A stretch of DNA of 28,485 nucleotides from CAZCEC01 sp964497615 (GTDB lineage: Bacteria; Chloroflexota; Anaerolineae; Anaerolineales; UBA6663), in NCBI GenBank assembly GCA_964497615.1, contig CAZCEC010000078.1:1-28485 (forward strand). Reading direction: 5' to 3'. The notes beneath the pieces are model-generated. The model searched no databases, was not told where the DNA came from, and saw only the letters and a list, made by a program, of their open reading frames with translations. The first letter of the stretch is position 1. Each line of letters opens with the position of its first letter. Shown piece after piece: positions 14,805 to 23,275 of this stretch. Made by a program: the position numbers and the translations under genes.

Positions 14805-17195
14805 CTAGGAGGTGAGTGTCGGCAGGGCCAGGTCGGCTGGCTCGGTGTTGGTGGGCAAGGGCGTGTCAGTTGGCCGCGGTGTAAGGGTGGGCGGGGGCAG
14901 ATCGGCTGGCTCGGCGTTGGTGGGCAAGGGTGTGTCGGTCGGCCAGGGCGTAAGGGTGGGCAAGGGCGTGTCGGTCGGCCAGGGGGTGAGGGTCGGCGGC
15001 AGAGTCTGCGTGGCCTCCGGTGAGGCGGACGGGGTGGCTGTTGGCAGGGCAGTCCCCGTGGGCGTGGGCATCGGCACAATCCAATTGGTGGTGGTGTGGC
15101 AGCGCGAGCACTGCCCGTGGGCGTGGTTGGCGGGCCGGACGTGACAGGCCTTGCAGTCCGTGTAAGTGACGTGGTCGAACACGACTTCGGACCAGGCGCT
15201 GGTGGAGGGGTGGCAATCGCTGCACTCGCCCGGCCAGTGGCCCGCGGGCGCGGCGTGGCAGGTGGCGCATGTATCGGCCATGGCAGCGGTGTGGGTGAAG
15301 ATGGACGGCAGCCAGTCGTAGACCATGTGGCAGGCGCTGCACTGGCCGGCCCAGTGGCCGTCTGGCGCCGCGTGGCACACCTGGCAATCGGTGAAGCCGG
15401 TGTGGTCAAAGGCGGCGGGGAGCCAGCCGGCGGTTGTGTGACAGCCCGAGCATTGGCCGGCCCAGTGGTCGGCGGGCCGGGCATGGCAGCTCTGGCAGTC
15501 CGTCAACGCCACATGGCTGAAGGTTGCCGGGAGCCAGGCATTGGTGGCGTGGCAGTTGGCGCACTGGCTGGGGTAGTGGCTGTTTGGCGCCTCATCCGTG
15601 TGGCAGGCCAGGCAGTTCGAGCCGGGGCCGTGCGCGGTGGCGCCCGTCCAGGCCTGTGTGGAGTGGCAAATTGAGCACTGGCCGGTGTAGTGATTGGCGG
15701 CGGCTGTATGGCAGGACTGGCAATCGGCGTAACCAGCGTGGTTGAAATCGGCAGGCAGCCAGGCTTCTGAGCGGTGGCAGTTTTCGCAGGCCGCGCCATA
15801 GTGCGCGGCAGGCTGCTGGTAGGCGTGACACTCGGCACAGGCCAATGGGTCCACATGCGCCGCGGCGGCATCGTCCCAGGCTGCCTCCGTGTGGCAGTCG
15901 CCGCACGCCTCCAGGGGATGATCCGCTGGGCGGTCAGCGGCATGGCACGTCGCGCAGTCGGCGCGGCCGGTGTGGACGTACCAGGCCGGCGACCAGGCCT
16001 TCGTGGTGTGGCACGACCAACAATCGCCGGGGTAGTGCGCGGCGGGCGCTTCGGCCAGGTGGCAGTCGCTGCAGACGGTGGGGCCCACATGCAGGGTGGC
16101 GTTGGACCAGTCGGTTACATCATTGTGGCAGGAAGCGCAGGTCTGGGGATAGTGGGCGAAGGGCGCCTCGCTGAGGTGGCAGCTTTCGCAGGTCGCGGTT
16201 GTGGCGGCGTGGTCGAAACTTGCCTCGGTCCAGGCAACGGTGCTGGTGTGACATAGGCCGCAGTCGCCCGGGTAGTGGCCGAGGCGCGCCGGTTCGGCGG
16301 CCCGCCGGCCATGCCCTTCTGCTTCAAAGGCGGCGGCCGGGTCCTGGGCGGGCACATCGCGCCCATGGCAGGAGCGGCACTCAACAGCCAGGACATGATC
16401 GAAATCAAACGCGTCCCAATCGGCGGTGGTGTGGCAGTCGGAACACTCGCCCGGGAAGTGGTTGAGATAGATTTGGGTCAGGCCGACCTCGACCACCTGC
16501 GCGGTAGCATTGGTCAGGCTCTCCAAATAGATAACCTCACCCGGCGGGCGGTGGCAGGCGCTGCAGCGCGCATCCTCGCCCGCGTAGGCGCCGCTGGGGT
16601 GACAACGCGCGCAGCCCACCGCGGCGTGGCCGCCGGTGAGCGGAAAGGCACTGTGGTCCACCTGGGTGGTGAGAAACGGCACGGGCACCGGCGGGATGGC
16701 GGCGCCCGCTGTGATGGCGGCCACCTCTGTGCTCGTCTTGGCGGACTGCAGGGCGGCCAGTTTTGCCGATAGGGCGGCCACCGCGGGCGGAGCAGTCTCG
16801 AGGTCGAAGGCGCTCAGCACCAGATCGGCCCGGTCCACGAGCGCGGTGAAGGCGGCCAAGAGGGCCGGTTGGTCGGCGGCGGCCGCCTGGCCAATGGCAT
16901 TGACTGCCTGCGCGAACGCCAGGTCGAAGCTCTCCGCTGCCAGTTCGATGGCGGCCGGCGAATCAGCGGCCGCCAGGTCGCCCAGGCGGCGCTCGGCCAG
17001 CACCAGGGCCAGGTCGGCCTGATCGCCAGGCTCGGGCGTGCTGCGCAGCCAGGCCTGCTCGGCCCACCACTGCACCGGATATAGCGCATCACCCGGCTGG
17101 AAGGGGTAGTTTGCAGCAAGGAGCCAGGCGGCGGCCGTGGCGGCCGTTAGCACCAGGGCGCATCCCAGTAATGTGATCCAGATGAGCTTCTTCAT
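14805..17195 (-). CDS. Secreted 25-heme c-type cytochrome with DUF5667-like N-terminus and Pro/Thr-rich tail
   Basis: The 796-residue protein starts at ATG 17195, with GGAGGTGA 4 bases upstream. Residues 4-29 form a signal peptide or signal anchor. Residues 34-75 (PGDALYPVQWWAEQ, then ADLALVLAERRL) resemble DUF5667. I count 25 CxxCH heme-binding motifs between about 195 and 698. Nearly every one is preceded 6-12 residues upstream by another His (HYPGDC, HWAGQC or FDH patterns), consistent with bis-His ligation. From about residue 320 the units repeat as two hemes per 37-42 residues with a conserved Trp (CHTTxAW). The last 90 or so residues are repeats of PTLTPWPTDTPL and PTNxEPADL. Multiheme cytochromes of this style move electrons over long distances outside the membrane. 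The electron donor and acceptor are unknown. It is the last gene of the cytochrome set. Confidence 0.93.
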   Translation of the reverse strand: MKKLIWITLLGCALVLTAATAAAWLLAANYPFQPGDALYPVQWWAEQAWLRSTPEPGDQADLALVLAERRLGDLAAADSPAAIELAAESFDLAFAQAVNAIGQAAAADQPALLAAFTALVDRADLVLSAFDLETAPPAVAALSAKLAALQSAKTSTEVAAITAGAAIPPVPVPFLTTQVDHSAFPLTGGHAAVGCARCHPSGAYAGEDARCSACHRPPGEVIYLESLTNATAQVVEVGLTQIYLNHFPGECSDCHTTADWDAFDFDHVLAVECRSCHGRDVPAQDPAAAFEAEGHGRRAAEPARLGHYPGDCGLCHTSTVAWTEASFDHAATTATCESCHLSEAPFAHYPQTCASCHNDVTDWSNATLHVGPTVCSDCHLAEAPAAHYPGDCWSCHTTKAWSPAWYVHTGRADCATCHAADRPADHPLEACGDCHTEAAWDDAAAAHVDPLACAECHAYQQPAAHYGAACENCHRSEAWLPADFNHAGYADCQSCHTAAANHYTGQCSICHSTQAWTGATAHGPGSNCLACHTDEAPNSHYPSQCANCHATNAWLPATFSHVALTDCQSCHARPADHWAGQCSGCHTTAGWLPAAFDHTGFTDCQVCHAAPDGHWAGQCSACHMVYDWLPSIFTHTAAMADTCATCHAAPAGHWPGECSDCHPSTSAWSEVVFDHVTYTDCKACHVRPANHAHGQCSRCHTTTNWIVPMPTPTGTALPTATPSASPEATQTLPPTLTPWPTDTPLPTLTPWPTDTPLPTNAEPADLPPPTLTPRPTDTPLPTNTEPADLALPTLTS
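14831..15000 (-). repeat. In-gene tandem repeats encoding the Pro/Thr-rich tail
   Basis: TCGGCTGGCTCGG recurs at 14833 and 14902, a 69-bp (23-codon) period, and GGTGGGCAAGGGCGTGTC-like units recur at a 36-bp (12-codon) period between about 14920 and 15000. The translated units are PTLTPxPTDTPLPTNxEPADL and PTLTPWPTDTPL. Low-complexity Pro/Thr tails like this are common in surface proteins of Chloroflexota and may span or attach to the cell wall. Such repeats can change copy number between strains. Confidence 0.75.
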
Positions 17196-17269
17196 TGCTC
17201 ACCTCCGTTCAACGGCTGGAGCGGAGTCCGCTGATGGCCAGCCGCTAGAGCAAACACATTCCGCAGCCG

Positions 17270-18499
17270 CTACCGTCCCCCTTGATTGTTTCCGCCCCCT
17301 TCAGCGCCGGCATTGCTGGCGGAACCGCCCCCCGCGTTGAGGCCGGTGTTCGCGCTGCCGGTTCCCGCAAAGTTGGATTGGTGGCGCACGCCGGCCGGGT
17401 TGCCTGCCGTCAGGTTTGGCACAGCCGGCGTGGGCGTGTCTGGCGCTGGCGGCACAACTTCGGCGGAGAGGGCGGCTTCGCCAGCGGCCCCAGTGGGGTG
17501 GCAGGCCTGGCAGGTGTCGACCTCCTGCCGGCCGGCCCATTGCTGCGCCAGGTGCGCGGCCTCGGTGTCGGCCGGCATGTGGTCGTGGCAGCCGTAACAG
17601 GTGACGCGGGCGAAGGTCTCCGGGTGGCATGTCTGGCATGCCAGGGTGCCGGCCCCGCCGTGCTCCAGCACAAACGTGTGCTGCGTCATGAGCGCTGGCG
17701 TCCAGGCCAGGGCGCCGTGGCAGCGCTCGCAGTCTTGTCCAAACTGGCCGGCATGGAGGTCCGGCTCGGAGTGGCAGGCGGCGCAGTCGCGAGGCGTGCC
17801 CGCAAAGACATACTCGCTGTGACAGTCGGCGCAGGGCGCGTCGGCATGCGCGCCATCCAGCGGATAGACCTGATCGTGAGTGAAGCCCTCCAGGCGGTCC
17901 ACGCCGTCGTGGCAGGCCAGGCAATCGCCGCCATACACGGCGACGTGCTCGGCCAGGAAGTCGTGGTCGGCCTCGGCATGGCAGGTCAGGCAGTCGAGGG
18001 TTTCATCCAGGATGCGCTCCTGGGTGTGGCACGAGTCACAGTGCATGGGTGCGCCGGCATAGTCCACCAGGTGATGATCGAGGCTGAACCCGCTGAGGCT
18101 CTCGTGGTTGACGTTGGCAAAGGCAAAGCGGGTGATATCGGCGTTGGCGCCCTGGTGCTCGATGTGGCAGGCCTGGCAGCGGGTGACATTGGGCAGACGG
18201 CCGTGCAGGCCGGCGGCCTGGGCCCGCTGTTCGGCCACATCCTGGTGGCAGTCCTGGCAATGCGTGTCGCTGACGCAGTGAACGGGCGCGTGGCAGTGCT
18301 GGCAGTTGTGCTCGAACTGAGCGTGGGTACTGAAGCCGCCCAGGGGCTCGCCGGTGCGCTGCAAGTTCGAGAGGCGCCCAGGCGAAAGCTGACCGCTGGT
18401 CTTGATGTAAACACCGGTGAACAGCGCCAACACCATCACTGGCACACCAAACGAGAGCAAACGAACTGAGCCACGCGACGATCGGTCTCGCTCGCTCAT
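17270..18499 (-). CDS. Membrane-anchored 12-heme c-type cytochrome with Gly/Asn-rich tail
   Basis: The 409-residue protein starts at ATG 18499, with GGAGTGA upstream. A GTG at 18508 that overlaps the previous stop as GTGA is the alternative start. Residues 13-32 form an uncleaved-looking membrane anchor. Twelve CxxCH motifs begin at residues 66, 81, 108, 154, 170, 193, 223, 239, 257, 288, 301 and 330. FTHDQVYPLDGAHADAPCAD and the following FAGTPRDCAACH match the arrangement in cytochrome c3/c7-like multiheme domains. After the last heme a Pro-rich linker leads to a Gly/Asn/Ser-rich tail (378-409). The extra His residues, often before the motifs, suggest bis-His hemes. It probably sits on the outer face of the membrane and passes electrons to or from the 25-heme protein encoded 74 bases downstream. 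Confidence 0.93.
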   Translation of the reverse strand: MSERDRSSRGSVRLLSFGVPVMVLALFTGVYIKTSGQLSPGRLSNLQRTGEPLGGFSTHAQFEHNCQHCHAPVHCVSDTHCQDCHQDVAEQRAQAAGLHGRLPNVTRCQACHIEHQGANADITRFAFANVNHESLSGFSLDHHLVDYAGAPMHCDSCHTQERILDETLDCLTCHAEADHDFLAEHVAVYGGDCLACHDGVDRLEGFTHDQVYPLDGAHADAPCADCHSEYVFAGTPRDCAACHSEPDLHAGQFGQDCERCHGALAWTPALMTQHTFVLEHGGAGTLACQTCHPETFARVTCYGCHDHMPADTEAAHLAQQWAGRQEVDTCQACHPTGAAGEAALSAEVVPPAPDTPTPAVPNLTAGNPAGVRHQSNFAGTGSANTGLNAGGGSASNAGAEGGGNNQGGR

Positions 18500-18504
18500 C
18501 GGCG

Positions 18505-19983
18505 TCACTCCGTAATCAGCCCGCCCGAGATAGCGGGCAGATAAAGGCGCACAGTCGCCACCGCCGCTGCCCGGCCCAAAAAGGCGCAGGCGCGGCCAAC
18601 AATCAGCTCGTCCTGCCGGAAGAGCGGCGCGCCCGCGGCAAAGTCGCCAAAGCCGTCGCCGTCCACATCACCGACCGCGGCCACGGCGCGGCCAAAGTCG
18701 GCTTCGGCCTTGTTGCCCTCGGCCAGCCACTGGGGCCAGCCCGCTGGGCCAGAGGCCGTGCCCAGGAAGACCAGCACGCGGCCTTCGTAGCGCTGGTCAC
18801 CGTCATAGCGCGGCGCGCCTACCAGCAGATCGCTGAAACCGTCGTGGTTCAGATCGCCACCGGTCACGGACGCCCCAAACTGGCTGTAGGACTGCCCGCC
18901 GTCCAGGCGCGCGGCGTCGCCGCGCAGGCCGCCGGCCGCGCCCCACAAGACAAAGACCGCGCCCTCCGCCTCCGCCGTGCCGGGCTGGGAGGGCGCGCCC
19001 ACGATCACGTCGTCGAAGCCATCGCCATTGACGTCGCCGGCGCCGCTGACGGCCGCGCCAAACGTGGCGCCGGCGGCGCTGCCGGTCACGGTGAGGGCGC
19101 TCGTGGGGGCCAATCCGGCGCCGCCGCCGAGGTACACGTGCACCGCGCCGCCCTCGGCGTAGGGCTGGTCCGATTGAGGCGCGCCGACGATGATGTCGTC
19201 GAAGCCATCGGCATTCAGGTCGCCCGCGCCGCTGACGGCAGCGCCGAACTGGTCGCTGCCCGCCAGGCCAGCAGCCGACCAGGGCTGCTGGCTGAGGCCG
19301 GCCTCGGATCCGTAGTAGACAGACACGGCGCCGGGCGCGTCTGGGCCGGTGTCATACCAGGGGGCGCCGACGATCACGTCGTCGAAGCCATCGGCATTCA
19401 GGTCGCCCGCGCCGCCGACGGCGGCGCCAAAGGCCTCACCCGTCGCGCAGCCATAGGCCGTCCAGGCGGGCTGGAGGCCGAGGCCCTGGGCGCTGCCGTG
19501 AAACACGTAAGCGGCACCGCTCCGGTCGTCCTGAAGGTTTGTGCGGTTGGGCGCACCCACGATCACGTCGTCGTAACCGTCGCCATTCACATCGCCGGCC
19601 GCGGCGACGGCCCCGCCAAACAGGCCGGCCCGGTCGCCGCCGCTGGCGGTCCAGGCCGGCGCGGCGGATACCCCGCCCGGCGAGCCGTGGAAGACTAGCG
19701 CGATGCCTTCTCGATACAGGCCAGCATCGTAGCGGCGCGCGCCCACCAGCACATCCGCAAAGCCGTCGCCATTCACATCGCCGGCGCCGCTGACGGCGTA
19801 GCCGTATTCGGCCCCGAGCTGATCGCCCACGCTGTCCCAGGCGGCCTCCAAGGCGATGGCGGACAGGTGGTGCGGCAGGCCGGCGGCTTGGGTGCGGCTC
19901 ACGGCGCCCATCAGCAGCAGGCTGGCCACCGCGATGAGCCGGGCGGCCAGGCGCTGGAACGAGCGCTGCCGGTGAGCCGTCAT
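18505..19983 (-). CDS. Secreted FG-GAP (integrin-alpha-like) seven-bladed beta-propeller protein
   Basis: The 492-residue protein starts at ATG 19983 with GAGGGAG upstream. Residues 1-33 look like a signal peptide (Arg-rich start, hydrophobic 15-28, TQA-A cleavage). Seven FG-GAP repeats of about 61 residues follow. Each ends in GAGDVNGDGFDDVIVGAP or a close variant and carries a DxNxDGxxD calcium-binding loop; seven is the number needed to close one propeller. The C-terminus reads VRLYLPAISGGLITE. Such propellers act as extracellular binding or scaffolding modules, often for proteins or polysaccharides. The stop overlaps a possible GTG start of the 12-heme cytochrome gene, so the two are probably made together. 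A role as a surface scaffold or substrate-binding partner for the cytochromes is inferred from this linkage. Confidence 0.92.
   Translation of the reverse strand: MTAHRQRSFQRLAARLIAVASLLLMGAVSRTQAAGLPHHLSAIALEAAWDSVGDQLGAEYGYAVSGAGDVNGDGFADVLVGARRYDAGLYREGIALVFHGSPGGVSAAPAWTASGGDRAGLFGGAVAAAGDVNGDGYDDVIVGAPNRTNLQDDRSGAAYVFHGSAQGLGLQPAWTAYGCATGEAFGAAVGGAGDLNADGFDDVIVGAPWYDTGPDAPGAVSVYYGSEAGLSQQPWSAAGLAGSDQFGAAVSGAGDLNADGFDDIIVGAPQSDQPYAEGGAVHVYLGGGAGLAPTSALTVTGSAAGATFGAAVSGAGDVNGDGFDDVIVGAPSQPGTAEAEGAVFVLWGAAGGLRGDAARLDGGQSYSQFGASVTGGDLNHDGFSDLLVGAPRYDGDQRYEGRVLVFLGTASGPAGWPQWLAEGNKAEADFGRAVAAVGDVDGDGFGDFAAGAPLFRQDELIVGRACAFLGRAAAVATVRLYLPAISGGLITE
19181..19423 (-). repeat. Near-identical DNA copies of FG-GAP blades
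   Basis: The 58-base block at 19181-19238 recurs at 19364-19421 with about three mismatches, a 183-bp (61-codon) spacing. A more diverged copy lies near 19000-19055. The identity at DNA level suggests recent duplication or gene conversion among propeller blades 3, 4 and 5. Confidence 0.7.
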
Positions 19984-20001
19984 GGCTGCATGCTCCCTCT
20001 G

Positions 20002-20031
20002 GGCCGGGCGAGGCGCCCGCCTCGCCCGGCC
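20002..20031 (-). other. Perfect GC-rich hairpin between the Asp-box and FG-GAP genes
   Basis: The arms 20002-20014 (GGCCGGGCGAGGC) and 20019-20031 (GCCTCGCCCGGCC) are perfect 13-bp inverted repeats with a 4-base loop. It lies in the 67-base gap between two genes read in the same direction. There is no T-run after it on the minus strand, and the ribosome site of the FG-GAP gene follows directly. It may adjust the relative amounts of the two products by pausing transcription or stopping mRNA decay; a terminator is less likely. Confidence 0.55.
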
Positions 20032-20050
20032 TCCAGTGCCTCCGCTGGGC

Positions 20051-23000
20051 TTAGCGCCCCAACAGCGGAAGCAGCGTCCGGTAGATGTACTCGGCCACCA
20101 GCAGTGGCGCCGTCACGGGGTTGCTCCAGTTGCCTTCGTCGTCCTGCACCTCAAAGCTGAGCGTGTGCGCGCCCAGGCTGAGGTCGGTCACGGGCACCAC
20201 CAGCACCGGCTGCGTGCCGAGCACGCCATCCAGGCTGGAGGACCATTCGAACGTCAGCGTACCGAGGCCCAGGTGGTCGGTGTCGCGGCCGGTGGCGGCG
20301 AAGGTCAGCACGTCACCGCTCGTCGAACTGACTGCGGTGTGGCTGCAGTAGAGCAGGCTGGCCGTGGGCAGGGTATCCGTGTCGTCCAGGTACATCACCC
20401 GCCGGAAGATGGCGTCGGAGTTCTCGATGACTTCCGGCTCAGGCTCCTGCCACTGGTTCCACACCGCGTAGAAGAACGTGGCGCCCGGATTCGTGGTGAC
20501 GCCGGCCTCGCCGGAGAGATCGTCCTGCTTGTTCTCCAGCCAGTCCCATTCCTCCACCAGTTCCGCGGTGCCGTCGCCGTCCTTGTCCTTATAGACTTCG
20601 ATGAAGTCGTACTCGTCGCCGTAGGCATAGCCGCGGCTGTAGAACAAGTCGAGCGGCACGGCCTCGCCCTCGGTGACGGTGGTATTGTCGCCGGTCTCGT
20701 AGACGATGAAGAACATGGACCGGTCACGCGCCGCGTCGTCCTCGTAGGGCAGGGCCTCCGTCATCGGTAGACCGTTGTCGGTCAGGAAGTCGGTGCGAAT
20801 GACGGGGTACAGCTTGAGCGACCCGGAGGGCGTGTAGCGCGGGTCGAGGATGGTGATCTTGTTGCCCACCAACTGCGAGACGTTGCGGGCCTGCTCGAAC
20901 TCACCCGCGGCGTAGGTGGTGCAGGTCTCGGTGGCGTCGCCGCCCAGGCCGTACCACTCGCAGGTGGTGGTGCCGGCGCCGCCCAACGCGGCCGGGGTGG
21001 TGGTCCAGGTCAGGCCGCCGTCGAACGAGCGCCGCACGTACAGGTTGTAGTGGTCATTACCGACCGTGTTGGCTTTCCAGTTGGGCGACCAGGCATACAT
21101 CAACATGATGAAGTCGCCGTCGAGGAAGCCCCGGTGGCCCTTGGCCACGTCGAAGGGGTTATCCCACGATTGGTCGTCCAGGTTGTCGGGCGTCTGGAGC
21201 CATTCATCCACCTTGGGGAAGTCGGACGTGCCGCCATCCCAGGGGAAGGTGTCGGCGCAGGCCTCGCCGCTGGTGCCGTTGTCGCAGGTCACGATGGTGG
21301 TACCAGAGGCGTTGATGGCCGGGTCCAGGCACAGCCCCTGCACGTAGTTGGGGTTGGAACCATCGGTCAGCGCCCAGTTGGTGCAGGTCATGTTGGCGTA
21401 GGCGTACGGGTTGTCGGTGGTGGGGTCAAAGCCGTCCGGCAGCACCAGCCGCCGCAGGAAGATATCGGCGGGCCCGCCCTGGTTGATGATGCCCTGCTTG
21501 AAGATTAGCAGGGCGCTGATCTTCGAGGTCGAGTCCATCGCCATGGCCCCGGTCTGAGTGGTGAGGGCGAAGCGCCGGGCAATCTCCGTGCGGTAGAACT
21601 CGTACCCGAACTCATCCAGCTCCAGCGGGTAGAAGACGCCGGTCTCGCGGTCGATCTCAGGCTGGTTGAGCATGCCGCCCTGCGCCACCAGGTCAGGCGC
21701 GAACATGTCGAAGCTGTGGTACCAGACGTTCTTGCCGATGTCGATCGGGTCGATGTCGTTCTCTTCGTCCTCGGTGTAGCCGAGGCCCTTGGTCTCCTCA
21801 TAAGCCATCACCACCCAGGCGCTGGTCGTGCCGTCCAGGCGGGTGTAGGGCTTGAGGTTGAGCCGGGTGCGCGAGGCGCCAGTGCGGCCGGTCAGGGTGC
21901 GGCCATCCTCGGTGCGGCACACGTTCAGGGTGGTGCCGCCCGGGTTCGTCCACGAGACGCTCTCAGCGCAGTAGTCGGCGGCGGGGTTGGCGCCCTCATA
22001 CTGGGTATCAGTGTCAAAGTCGTAGTAGCAGTAGGGGCTGAGCAGCTCGCCGTTGCTGTCGTACTTGGGGTCGGCCTTGCACAGGTCGTTGTCGGTCAGG
22101 CGGACCGGCATGGCCATCGGTACGGCGACCTTGGGGATGGTGCCGTCGGGGTACTGGTCCAGGTACTCATCCAGTGTCAGCGTAGTGCCATCATCCAGCG
22201 CCACCACATCGAAGTGGTCCCAACTGATGTAGGAGTACCACATGTCGGTCTTTTGGTTGACGATGGCGCCGCTCCAGCCTTCGCCCGGCCCCAGGCCCTG
22301 GCCGGGGCGCAGGCCCTCGGGGTCTTCCTGCCACACCAGCACAAAGCCGGCGGTGTTGGCGCCGTCAATCGCCAGCACGTTGGCGTCGCGCCGGCCGGAG
22401 GTCAGCCGTTCCGGCTTGGCCCAGACCACATCCGTCAGAGTATTGGTGTCGTCGTAGACCACCTGGCCGCGCGCAGCCCACACGCAGCTATAGGGGATCT
22501 CGCCGATCTCCGGGTGGCCCTGCAGGGTGTAATCCACCGAGCCTTGCGAGCCGGCCACGTTGAACAGGTCGCGCACGTAGACCGGCGGCAGACCGTAGGT
22601 GGTCTGCAGGGTCTCGACCACCTCGTCTTCCAGGGTGTACAGGGGCGTGCCGCCGTCGCAGTACTTGCTCAGCCAGGCGACGAGGATGTTGTTGCCGACG
22701 GCCGCGTGGGCCACGGCATGCACATCGCCCGGATAATCGTGGCCGTTGGCCAGGCGGAACGACGACAGGTCGGACGAGCGCGACAGGTTGGTCTTCTTCC
22801 AGGTGGCCCCGTCGTCGAGCGAAATGGCGGTGAAGGCATCGCGTTCGCCGAACGTGACGCCGCCCGCGCCGATGCCGCCCAGGTCGCCGGGATCCATCAG
22901 GTTGAGGAACCCGGCTGCCGCCTCGGTCTCCGGCTCGTCGTTATAGGCGGCAATCAGCGGTTTGGCGTATTGCCGCGTGGCAACCGGCAGGCCGGCGGCG

Positions 23001-23221
23001 TCGTAGTACACGATGCCGTCGGTGAGCAGGGTGCCGTCCGATCCTTGGGCTGGGACGTAGAAGTCCAGCATGTGAATAGCGGCGTACTCGGTCTCGCCGT
23101 CGGGCAAGTCCGAGATGTTGCGCCGGAACATTTGGCCGTCATCGGCGATGGCCGGGCCGATGGCCAGGCTGATGGCGACGGTGAGGGTAACGAGATACGT
23201 GAGACGCAGATGCTTTTTCAT
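20051..23221 (-). CDS. Large secreted Asp-box (BNR-like) protein, choice-of-anchor-O-like
   Basis: The 1056-residue protein starts at ATG 23221, with AGGAGG 8 bases upstream. Residues 1-26 are a signal peptide ending AIA-DD. Two Asp-box motifs occur, SLDDGATW (134-141) and SFDGGLTW (about 730-737), separated by blocks rich in Trp, Tyr and Asp, which suggests a sialidase-like propeller fold. An Asp-rich stretch, KDKDGDGTAELVEEWDW (about 870), may bind calcium. The last 80 residues resemble a PKD or Ig-like domain, followed by the end sequence YIYRTLLPLLGR. The overall look recalls the choice-of-anchor O family, but I cannot confirm that by search. No catalytic residues are recognised. It is encoded just upstream of the FG-GAP protein and two multiheme cytochromes, so it is probably a surface component of the same apparatus. 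Confidence 0.82.
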   Translation of the reverse strand: MKKHLRLTYLVTLTVAISLAIGPAIADDGQMFRRNISDLPDGETEYAAIHMLDFYVPAQGSDGTLLTDGIVYYDAAGLPVATRQYAKPLIAAYNDEPETEAAAGFLNLMDPGDLGGIGAGGVTFGERDAFTAISLDDGATWKKTNLSRSSDLSSFRLANGHDYPGDVHAVAHAAVGNNILVAWLSKYCDGGTPLYTLEDEVVETLQTTYGLPPVYVRDLFNVAGSQGSVDYTLQGHPEIGEIPYSCVWAARGQVVYDDTNTLTDVVWAKPERLTSGRRDANVLAIDGANTAGFVLVWQEDPEGLRPGQGLGPGEGWSGAIVNQKTDMWYSYISWDHFDVVALDDGTTLTLDEYLDQYPDGTIPKVAVPMAMPVRLTDNDLCKADPKYDSNGELLSPYCYYDFDTDTQYEGANPAADYCAESVSWTNPGGTTLNVCRTEDGRTLTGRTGASRTRLNLKPYTRLDGTTSAWVVMAYEETKGLGYTEDEENDIDPIDIGKNVWYHSFDMFAPDLVAQGGMLNQPEIDRETGVFYPLELDEFGYEFYRTEIARRFALTTQTGAMAMDSTSKISALLIFKQGIINQGGPADIFLRRLVLPDGFDPTTDNPYAYANMTCTNWALTDGSNPNYVQGLCLDPAINASGTTIVTCDNGTSGEACADTFPWDGGTSDFPKVDEWLQTPDNLDDQSWDNPFDVAKGHRGFLDGDFIMLMYAWSPNWKANTVGNDHYNLYVRRSFDGGLTWTTTPAALGGAGTTTCEWYGLGGDATETCTTYAAGEFEQARNVSQLVGNKITILDPRYTPSGSLKLYPVIRTDFLTDNGLPMTEALPYEDDAARDRSMFFIVYETGDNTTVTEGEAVPLDLFYSRGYAYGDEYDFIEVYKDKDGDGTAELVEEWDWLENKQDDLSGEAGVTTNPGATFFYAVWNQWQEPEPEVIENSDAIFRRVMYLDDTDTLPTASLLYCSHTAVSSTSGDVLTFAATGRDTDHLGLGTLTFEWSSSLDGVLGTQPVLVVPVTDLSLGAHTLSFEVQDDEGNWSNPVTAPLLVAEYIYRTLLPLLGR

Positions 23222-23275
23222 GGCCTTCCTCCTGGCTTAGGCCGGCAGAACCAGGCCAGGCCGCACCGGCCGCGG

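Noticed and set aside
14785..14807. GC palindrome after the 25-heme cytochrome as a terminator
   Set aside because: The GCCGGCCGGC palindrome has no loop or T-run and is expected by chance in DNA of this composition.
14805..16600. Regularly spaced repeats that could be mistaken for a CRISPR array
   Set aside because: The repeats are imperfect, remain in frame and encode CxxCH modules; spacing is uneven and no cas genes are nearby.
17282..18469. Plus-strand open frame opposite the 12-heme cytochrome
   Set aside because: It is the antisense of the CxxCH repeats, rich in Ala, Gly and Val; there is no independent start signal or domain.
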